This document shows, piece by piece, positions 58,034-64,000 of a stretch of DNA of 64,000 nt (position 1 is its first letter; every line of letters begins with the position of its first letter). Location: NCBI RefSeq assembly GCF_025486315.1, contig NZ_JAOOPY010000002.1, positions 163,501-227,500 of the forward strand, read 5' to 3'. This stretch comes from Variovorax sp. N23. GTDB taxonomy: Bacteria; Pseudomonadota; Gammaproteobacteria; Burkholderiales; Burkholderiaceae_C. A model generated the notes under the pieces. That model was not told where the DNA came from. It ran no database searches and saw nothing but the letters and a program-made list of their open reading frames with translations. The position numbers and the translations under genes are program-made.

Positions 58034-59260
58034 TCAGCGTCCGGTTTCCTTCAGCCAGGCGGCTCGTGCCGCCAGGGCGGTGTCGGTGAAATCGGTGAAG
58101 ACGCCGTCGACGCCCAGGCGGTAGAAGGCGAGGTACTCGTTCTTCGGGTCGCCCTGGTAGTCGCGGGCCAGCCGGCGCGACTCGTTGCGGAAGGTGAAGG
58201 GGTGCACGAAGAGGCCGGCCCGGTGCGCGTCGGCCACCAGCGTCGTGGGCACGGTCGAGGTGGCGTCCGCGTCGTTGATCTTGCCGTCGGCGTTGATGTC
58301 GACCGGCTTGCCGTCGGCGCCGATCGTGCCCTTGACGCTGACGATGTAGCGCTTCCAGGGGCCGATGCCGTCGGCATAGGTGGCGATCTCCGCCAGGCCG
58401 GCCGGTGTCACCATCACGTCGAAATTGCGCCTGTCGCCGGTCTGGGTCCACTCGTAGGGGCGATCGACCGGCACCGCGTAGGTCATGGCGCCGGTGCGCA
58501 TGTCGATGCCGTCGCCGTCGATCAGCTGGATCAGCTTGGTCTTCAGGCCCTTGGCTTTCATGGTTTTGAGGCTGCCCGGCTCGAAGGACTGCACGTAGAC
58601 CGGCGCGGTCCTGCTGTTCCAGCCGGCGGCCTCGAGGATGGCGATCAGCTTGTCTTCCAGCGGCAGGCCGAGGTCGCGGAACCAGGTCGGGTTCTTGGTT
58701 TCGGGGTAGATCGCGATGGTGCGGCCGGTCTCGCGCGACTTGGCCTTGGCCAGGTCGATCACCTCCTGGAAGGTCGGCACCTTGAAGCGGCCGTTGAACT
58801 GCTGCGGCCGCTCGGCGTCGGTCGAGATGGCGCCTAGCGTCTTCAGTTCTGCGAGGGTGAAGTCCTGGACGAACCAGCCGGTCTGCGTCTCGCCGTCGAC
58901 CTGCATCGTCTTCTTGCGCGATGCGAACTCGGGGTGCCTGGCCACGTCGGTGCTGATCATCAGGTTGGGGTCGTGCCGGGTGACGAGCACGCCGTCCTGG
59001 GTGGACAGCAGGTCCATCTCGATCACGTCGGCGCCCAGTTCGATGGCGCGCGCGTAGGCCTCCAGCGTCTCTTCCGGCAACTGGCCGGACGCCCCACGGT
59101 GCGCGACCACCAGCGGCGGCTTGCCGTCGAGCGTCGGCAAGGCGGTCGGCGTGCGCGGCGTCGTGCACGCGGCCAGGCCGAGCGCGGCGAGGGCCAGGAG
59201 AGCCAGTCGCGAGGCGGGCCGACGGCTGCGGATGGAATGGTCGCGAACGGAAGGCGTCAT
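58034..59260 (-). CDS. glpQ: Glycerophosphodiester phosphodiesterase (GlpQ type), lipoprotein
   Basis: This is a 408-residue periplasmic enzyme that hydrolyses glycerophosphodiesters to sn-glycerol-3-phosphate and an alcohol. The signal sequence ends in a lipobox-like LGLAACTTP, so it is probably a lipoprotein. Catalytic motifs are VVAHRGASGQLPEETLEAY, DVIEMDLLSTQDGVLVTRHDPNL and IAIYPETKNP. An insertion with the EF-hand-like pattern DINADGKINDADA, around residues 340-352, suggests calcium binding. The start is ATG 59260. It is divergent from the argE-like gene. Confidence 0.95.
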   Translation of the reverse strand: MTPSVRDHSIRSRRPASRLALLALAALGLAACTTPRTPTALPTLDGKPPLVVAHRGASGQLPEETLEAYARAIELGADVIEMDLLSTQDGVLVTRHDPNLMISTDVARHPEFASRKKTMQVDGETQTGWFVQDFTLAELKTLGAISTDAERPQQFNGRFKVPTFQEVIDLAKAKSRETGRTIAIYPETKNPTWFRDLGLPLEDKLIAILEAAGWNSRTAPVYVQSFEPGSLKTMKAKGLKTKLIQLIDGDGIDMRTGAMTYAVPVDRPYEWTQTGDRRNFDVMVTPAGLAEIATYADGIGPWKRYIVSVKGTIGADGKPVDINADGKINDADATSTVPTTLVADAHRAGLFVHPFTFRNESRRLARDYQGDPKNEYLAFYRLGVDGVFTDFTDTALAARAAWLKETGR

Positions 59261-59360
59261 GGCATGCCCCGGTGAAATTGAACGAATGGCCAGCCTACAC
59301 CGTGCGGATGACAGCGGGTCAGGCGGACCGCCCGCGCGCACTTCCGGGGACAATGGCTGC

Positions 59361-60593
59361 ATGTCACACGTTCTCTCCGCCCGCAGCCTCGAGCTGGCCC
59401 AGACCCTGGTGCGCATGAACACCGTCAGCGCCAACAGCAACCTGGAGCTCATCGGCTTCGTGCGCGACCAGCTCGCCGCGCTGGGCGTGCGCAGCCGCCT
59501 CACCTACAACGCCGACAAGACCAAGGCGAACCTGTTCGCCACGCTCGGCGCCGGAAAGCGCAGCGGCATCATCCTGTCGGGCCACACCGACACGGTGCCC
59601 TGGGACGGGCAGGACTGGAGCGTCGACCCGCTGTCGGCCATGGTGCAGCACTGGCCTTCCGAAGGCGGCCCCCCGGTGCCGGCCGGCCCGCACGACGAGC
59701 TCGCCGCCCTGGGCAGCCCGCGCCTGTACGGCCGGGGTGCCGCCGACATGAAGGGCTTCATCGCCGTGGCGCTGGCGAACGCCGAGGCCTTCCTGGAAAG
59801 CAACGCGCCCTTCGCGGTGCACTTCGCCTTCAGCTACGACGAGGAGGTCGGCTGCTTCGGCGTGCGCGAACTGATCGCCGACATGAAGGAGCAGAACATC
59901 CAGCCGATGGCCTGCATCATCGGCGAGCCCACCAGCATGGTGCCGGCCATCGCCCACAAGGGGGTGTACCGCTACCGCTGCTGCGTGCGCGGCAAGGAGG
60001 CGCATTCGTCGCTCACGCCGCAGTCGGTGAACGCCATCGAGATGGCGGCCCGCGTGGTCGGCAAGGTGCGCGACATGGCCGAGGGCTTCGAGCAGAACGA
60101 GCGGCGCTACGAGGGCTTCGACGTGCCCTTCAGCACCGCCAGCGTCGGCCAGTTCCACGGCGGCATCGCCGACAACGTCGTGCCGCGCGATGCCGAGTTC
60201 CGCTACGAATTCCGCAACCTGCCGACCGCCGACGCACAGCAGATGCAGAAGGAAGTGCTGGCCTACGCGGGCCGGCTCGAGGTGCCCATGAAGAAGGTCG
60301 CCGCCGACGCCGGTTTCCGCTTCGAGACGATCTGCGAGGTGCCCAGCTTCCTCGGTTCGGCCACCGACTCGGTCACCCGGCTGGCCCAGCGCCTGTCGGG
60401 CGAGCAGGGCACCACGCTGGTGGCCTTCGGCACCGAGGCGGGCCTGTTCAAGGGCGCGGGCATTCCGACCGTGGTCTGCGGCCCCGGCAGCATCACCCAG
60501 GCGCACCAGCCCGACGAGTACGTGACGCTCGAGCAACTCGCGCGCTGCGAGGTCTTCCTGCGGGGTCTGGCCCACACGCGCAGCCTGCCGTGA
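59361..60593 (+). CDS. argE: Acetylornithine deacetylase (ArgE type)
   Basis: This is a 410-residue M20 zinc hydrolase that removes acetyl from N2-acetylornithine in arginine synthesis. The motifs are ILSGHTDTVPWDGQDW, LYGRGAADMKGFIAVAL, FSYDEEVGCFGVR and IIGEPTSMVPAIAHKG, and the C-terminal zinc ligand is in PGSITQAHQPDEYV. The ACHTD/YGRGAxDMKG pattern and length match ArgE. Some betaproteobacteria make ornithine through ArgJ and use such enzymes for other N-acyl substrates, so the exact role is likely but not certain. The start is ATG 59361. A DUF445 gene follows 16 bases later. Confidence 0.92.
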   Translation: MSHVLSARSLELAQTLVRMNTVSANSNLELIGFVRDQLAALGVRSRLTYNADKTKANLFATLGAGKRSGIILSGHTDTVPWDGQDWSVDPLSAMVQHWPSEGGPPVPAGPHDELAALGSPRLYGRGAADMKGFIAVALANAEAFLESNAPFAVHFAFSYDEEVGCFGVRELIADMKEQNIQPMACIIGEPTSMVPAIAHKGVYRYRCCVRGKEAHSSLTPQSVNAIEMAARVVGKVRDMAEGFEQNERRYEGFDVPFSTASVGQFHGGIADNVVPRDAEFRYEFRNLPTADAQQMQKEVLAYAGRLEVPMKKVAADAGFRFETICEVPSFLGSATDSVTRLAQRLSGEQGTTLVAFGTEAGLFKGAGIPTVVCGPGSITQAHQPDEYVTLEQLARCEVFLRGLAHTRSLP

Positions 60594-60609
60594 GGCGCAC
60601 CGGGTTCCG

Positions 60610-61842
60610 ATGACCGCGATGAAGCGCGTCGCGTTCGGCCTGCTGTGCGGCGCCGCGCTGCTGTATGGCGTGGCCCACGCGCTGGAGGCGCGCCACCCGG
60701 CCTGGGGCTACGTCGCGGCCTTCGCCGAAGCGGCCATGGTCGGCGCCATCGCCGACTGGTTCGCGGTGGTGGCGCTGTTCCGCCATCCGCTGGGCCTGCC
60801 GATTCCGCACACCGCCATCATCCCGGCCAACAAGGACCGCATCGGCGCCAAGCTGGCCGGCTTCATCCTCGACAACTTCCTGAGCACGCCGCAGGTGTTG
60901 GCCAAGCTGCGCGAGTTCGACCCGGCGGCGCGCCTGGCGAACTGGCTGGCCGATCCGGCGCAGGGCGAGCGCCTCGGCCAGCATGCGGTGGCCGTGGTGC
61001 GCTACGGCCTGAGCGCCTTCGACGACGAGCGGGCGCGCGCCTTCGTCGGCCGCGCGGCGGCCGCCGGGCTGGCGCAGGTCGACGTGTCGCGCCTGCTGGG
61101 CCAGGCGCTGGACGCGCTCACCGCCGGCGGGCGGCACCAGGCGCTGCTCGACGACGTGCTGACGCAGGTCGCCGACGTGATGCAGGGCGAGACGGTGCAG
61201 GAACACATCACCGAGGCGATCGCGCGCGAGATCAGGACACTGCGCTACGTGGGGCTCGACCAGGTGGCCGCCCGTGCCGCGACGCGCAAGATCGTCGCGG
61301 CCATGGTGCGCACGCTGGGCGACGTGGCCGCCGAGCCCGGCCATCCGCTGCGGCTGCGCTTCGACGGCTTCATGGCGGATTTCGTCGAGCGCCTGAAGTC
61401 CGACCCCGACTTCCGCGCGCGCGGCGAGGCGATCCGCGCCGAGCTGCTGGCACACCCCGCGCTCACCGACTACCTGCGCGGGCTGTGGGACACGCTGCTG
61501 GTCTGGCTGCACGATGACCTGGCGCGCGACGATTCGACCATCCGCCGGCGCATCGCCGCGCTGGCCGGCTCGATGGGTGAACGGCTGCAGCAGGACGAGG
61601 CCTTCCGTCGCTGGATCAACGAGCAGATCACCGAGGCCGCGCCGGTGGCCATCGCCCGCTACCGCGAGGACATCCGGCGCTACATCGTCGAGCGGGTCGC
61701 GCAGTGGAACGCGCAGGAGATGACGGACGAGCTGGAGCGCCACATCGGCCGGGACCTGCAGTTCATCCGGGTCAACGGCACCTTGGTCGGCGGACTGGTG
61801 GGGCTGCTGATCCACACCGTGACACAGGCGCTGGCCGCCTGA
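60610..61842 (+). CDS. DUF445 family membrane protein
   Basis: This is a 410-residue protein of the DUF445/YjiN family of unknown function. An N-terminal helix (RVAFGLLCGAALLYGVAHAL) and a second one (AAFAEAAMVGAIADWFAVVALF) flank the family hallmark ADWFAVVALFRHPLGLPIPHTAIIPANKDRIGAKLAGFI. A long helical, probably coiled-coil cytoplasmic region follows, and a last membrane helix closes the protein (GTLVGGLVGLLIHTV). It lies 16 bases downstream of argE, which suggests co-transcription without an obvious functional link. Confidence 0.92.
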   Translation: MTAMKRVAFGLLCGAALLYGVAHALEARHPAWGYVAAFAEAAMVGAIADWFAVVALFRHPLGLPIPHTAIIPANKDRIGAKLAGFILDNFLSTPQVLAKLREFDPAARLANWLADPAQGERLGQHAVAVVRYGLSAFDDERARAFVGRAAAAGLAQVDVSRLLGQALDALTAGGRHQALLDDVLTQVADVMQGETVQEHITEAIAREIRTLRYVGLDQVAARAATRKIVAAMVRTLGDVAAEPGHPLRLRFDGFMADFVERLKSDPDFRARGEAIRAELLAHPALTDYLRGLWDTLLVWLHDDLARDDSTIRRRIAALAGSMGERLQQDEAFRRWINEQITEAAPVAIARYREDIRRYIVERVAQWNAQEMTDELERHIGRDLQFIRVNGTLVGGLVGLLIHTVTQALAA

Positions 61843-61859
61843 CGCCGCCGCGGCCGCCG

Positions 61860-63608
61860 CTACAGCAATTCGTCGGGCGCGAGCGGGCCGAAGAGCTTGA
61901 GCAGCAGGCGCAGGCCGACGCTGGCGTCCGGCTCGGTGCGGGTGTCCGTCAGACCGCTGCCCGTCGGTGCGCGCCAGACGAGGCCGCCTTCGGTCTGCTC
62001 GACGTGCCACGACCCCTTGTGCATGGCGTTCTCGATCTGGGCGATGGCCACGCGCGACAGCTCGGCGCTGCGGATCAGCAGGGCCAGCTCGGTGTTCTGC
62101 AACTGGGAGCGCAGGTCCAGATTCATCGAACCGACCACCAGCAACTGGCCGTCCATCACGAGTACCTTGGAGTGCAGCATCGAGCGCGATTCGCCGGTGG
62201 CGCTGGCGCCCGAGGAGCCGAAGGCGCTGCCCAGGCCCGCCTGCTCGCTGCGCAGCTCGTACAGCTCGACGCCCATGGCCAGCAGCGCTTCGCGGTGCCG
62301 CGCGTACCCGACATGCGCGATCGGGGCATCGTTGGATGCGAGCGAGTTGGTCAGCACGCGCACCCGCACTCCCCGCGCGCGGGCTGCGGCGAAGGCGCGC
62401 TCCATGTCGGGGCCGGGAACGAAGTAGGGCGAGATGATGGTCAGGTCTGTCCGCGCCTGGCCGATCAGCTCCAGCAGGCCGGAAACCACGGTCTCGCCGC
62501 CGTCGGCGCTCGCCGAGGCGTCCGCCAGGGCGGTCAGGCGCCGGGCCGCGCCGGCGGTGCGGGGCCGCGTCACCACCAGGCCCGGCGGTGGCGCGGTGTC
62601 CGGGGCGCTGCCCGCTTCGGCGGCGATCTTGGCAGGCTTGTCGGCCAGCATCACCGCGGGGGCCCAGACGAAGGTGGCGGTGCGCAGGTCGAGCGGCTTC
62701 TCGTCCCAGGCGGCGGCGCGCTGGGCGTCCGTCGGCCCCGCGTCGGAGGGCCGTGGTTCGCCGTCGGGCGGTTGGGCGCCGTCCGCGTTGCTGTCTCGCT
62801 CGCGCTGCGCGACCCTGGCCGCGCGCACCCGGTCGCGGATCTTGAGCAGATCCTCGTGCGCCACCAGCGACTGCACGGGGTAGGAGCGCTCGTTGTTCCA
62901 GTAGCTGTCGAAGCTGCGCGACATGTCCTGCACGATCGGGCCGGCCGCGAGCACGTCGAGATCGACGAAGTTGCCCGTCTGCGCGATGCCGAAGTACGCA
63001 TCGCCCAGGTTGCGGCCGCCGGTCACGCCCATGGCGTTGTCGGCGATGAAGAGCTTGTTGTGCATGCGCTGCTGCACGCGGTCGAAATCACCGAGGGCGT
63101 TGAACATGCGCCCGAAGGACGAGCCGCGCGCACCCGCCACCGGGTTGAACATGCGCATCTCGATGTTGGGCTCGAAGGCCAGTTGCATGACCAGTGCGTT
63201 GCGGCCGGTGCTGTGGAAGTCGTCGAGCAGCACCCGGACGCGCACGCCCCGCCGGGCCGCCTCGACCAGGCCGCGCAGCAGTCGGCCGGCGCTCGCGTCG
63301 GCATGGATGGCGTAGTACTGGAGGTCGAGCGTCTTCTGAGCTGCCTCGATCAACGCCAGCCGGCTGCCATAGGCGGCCGCCGGCCCGGAGAGGAGGACAA
63401 AGCCGGAATCGAAGCGCGTCCCTTCCGCCCCGCGCCTTTGTTGCACGAGGACGCCCAGCGGGGTATCGGCCGGTGCGGCGAGCGCGTTGGAGACGGGGCG
63501 CTCGACGTCCTTGGGCAGCTGCGCGCAGCCCACCGCCAGGAACAGCGGAAGCAGCAGCGCGATGGCGCCGAAGCGAAGGTGGCGACTGAAGGCGCGAGAA
63601 GACGGCAT
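61860..63608 (-). CDS. clsC: Phospholipase D family lipoprotein, ClsC-like cardiolipin synthase
   Basis: This is a 582-residue envelope protein with two phospholipase D catalytic motifs: His183 in HNKLFIADNAMGVTGGRN and His479 in HSKVLVMDGQLLVVGSMNLD. A signal with lipobox-like LAVGCAQL points to lipid anchoring. The pattern is like ClsC, which makes cardiolipin from PG and PE, but the protein is about 110 residues longer. The extra length is mainly an Ala/Pro/Asp-rich linker (about residues 265-310) between the motifs. It could also be a phospholipase. The start is ATG 63608. Confidence 0.88.
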   Translation of the reverse strand: MPSSRAFSRHLRFGAIALLLPLFLAVGCAQLPKDVERPVSNALAAPADTPLGVLVQQRRGAEGTRFDSGFVLLSGPAAAYGSRLALIEAAQKTLDLQYYAIHADASAGRLLRGLVEAARRGVRVRVLLDDFHSTGRNALVMQLAFEPNIEMRMFNPVAGARGSSFGRMFNALGDFDRVQQRMHNKLFIADNAMGVTGGRNLGDAYFGIAQTGNFVDLDVLAAGPIVQDMSRSFDSYWNNERSYPVQSLVAHEDLLKIRDRVRAARVAQRERDSNADGAQPPDGEPRPSDAGPTDAQRAAAWDEKPLDLRTATFVWAPAVMLADKPAKIAAEAGSAPDTAPPPGLVVTRPRTAGAARRLTALADASASADGGETVVSGLLELIGQARTDLTIISPYFVPGPDMERAFAAARARGVRVRVLTNSLASNDAPIAHVGYARHREALLAMGVELYELRSEQAGLGSAFGSSGASATGESRSMLHSKVLVMDGQLLVVGSMNLDLRSQLQNTELALLIRSAELSRVAIAQIENAMHKGSWHVEQTEGGLVWRAPTGSGLTDTRTEPDASVGLRLLLKLFGPLAPDELL

Positions 63609-63658
63609 GCGGTGGTTTCGGCGGTGCAGGGGCTGTGTATATAGCGCATGCCGCGCGC

Positions 63659-63679
63659 GGCCGCCGTCGGACGGCGGCC
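63659..63679 (-). terminator. Hairpin downstream of uup
   Basis: GGCCGCCG and CGGCGGCC form an 8-bp GC stem with a TCGGA loop, 16 bases beyond the uup stop codon. It lacks a T-run, so termination is suggested by position only. Confidence 0.35.
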
Positions 63680-63695
63680 GGCGCGGCACCGGCCT

Positions 63696-64000
63696 TCAGC
63701 GCGTTGCGCCGAGCGCTTCCTGCCGCTCGAGCGCGGCGAGCAGTTCCTCGTCGATGCGGGCGTGGCGCTCGGCCAGGGCCGCGGCGCGGGTCGCGTCGCT
63801 CGCGTAGAGGGCGCCGCCGTCGAGTGCCAGCGTCTCGCTGATGCGTGCCTGCTCTTCTTCCAGGGCGGCAATGGCGGCCGGCAGTGCGTCGAGTTCGCGC
63901 TGTTCCTTGTAGCTGAGCTTCTTGCGCGGGCTGGCGGGGCGCGTGTCGGCCGCGGCGGCCCGCGCCGGTGTGGGGGCGGCCACAGCCGCGGGCGATGGCG
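63696..64000 (-). CDS. uup: ABC-F ATPase Uup, C-terminal fragment
   Basis: The gene continues beyond the right edge, so only the last 100 residues are visible. They form the charged coiled-coil end typical of the ABC-F protein Uup: a Pro/Ala-rich linker, then KKLSYKEQRELDALPAAIAALEEEQARI and a second helix ending in LLAALERQEAL. KLSYKEQRELDALP is a family hallmark. Full-length Uup acts on ribosomes and on DNA with its C-terminal coiled coil. The ATPase domains lie outside the window. Confidence 0.88.
   Translation of the reverse strand, partial: PSPAAVAAPTPARAAAADTRPASPRKKLSYKEQRELDALPAAIAALEEEQARISETLALDGGALYASDATRAAALAERHARIDEELLAALERQEALGATR

Overview
The window is GC-rich chromosomal DNA, densely packed with genes, with strong G/C third-position bias, so long shadow ORFs run opposite almost every gene. 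The gene families point to a betaproteobacterium of the Burkholderiales, most likely the Comamonadaceae and Variovorax-like. The pointers are Bug/TctC receptors, a TctAB pair, chromosomal NodIJ homologues, a short glycine-rich RRM protein, type III pantothenate kinase, and a long intergenic repeat of a kind I remember from this family. The genus is an inference. I see no rRNA, tRNA, insertion sequence, prophage, CRISPR array or origin. The region reads as a stable chromosome segment.

Layout. 1-2,017: end of a receiver-domain protein, a dienelactone hydrolase and an exported alpha/beta hydrolase. 2,312-10,028: a 2,146-residue kinase/ATPase/GAF/PAS/histidine kinase/receiver hybrid, a degenerate receiver and an OmpR-type regulator. 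10,073-11,854: cation diffusion facilitator, secreted DUF4189 protein and GNAT enzyme. 12,009-20,353: a complete kdpFABCDE potassium uptake operon, preceded by a translationally linked 44-residue membrane peptide. 20,373-23,788: DoxX protein, a periplasmic repeat protein, and a membrane cytochrome/ferredoxin/nucleotide cyclase fusion divergent from a Crp-type regulator. 23,904-27,430: GntR regulator, Bug receptor and a gamma-glutamyltransferase-like enzyme. 27,552-32,640: small proteins, RluF, AqpZ, HtpG and a glycine-rich lipoprotein.

32,740-38,373 is a divergent catabolic island. An IclR regulator and flavin reductase face a Bug receptor, RidA protein, amidohydrolase, FAH-family hydrolase and HpaH-like hydratase, which suggests degradation of an imported aromatic or cyclic acid. 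38,432-43,677: SrkA kinase, the OhrR/Ohr peroxide module with a clear operator, a crotonase/3-hydroxyacyl-CoA dehydrogenase pair and purT. 43,738-46,354: tctAB and the RRM protein, whose ribosome-binding site lies inside a predicted mRNA hairpin. 46,661-64,000: DEAD-box helicase, NodIJ-like exporter, small conserved proteins, Amn, GorA, rhodanese, a Kbp-like BON/LysM protein, CoaX, M14 and M20 hydrolases, GlpQ, ArgE-like deacetylase, DUF445 protein, a ClsC-like phospholipase D and the end of uup.

The most interesting points are the redox-cofactor cyclase paired with a Crp protein, the hairpin over the rbp start site, the pseudokinase head of the giant hybrid kinase, the small peptide ahead of kdpF, and the catabolic island of unknown substrate. 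All residue and base positions were read by hand from the sequence. Functional claims come from motif recognition, not database searches.
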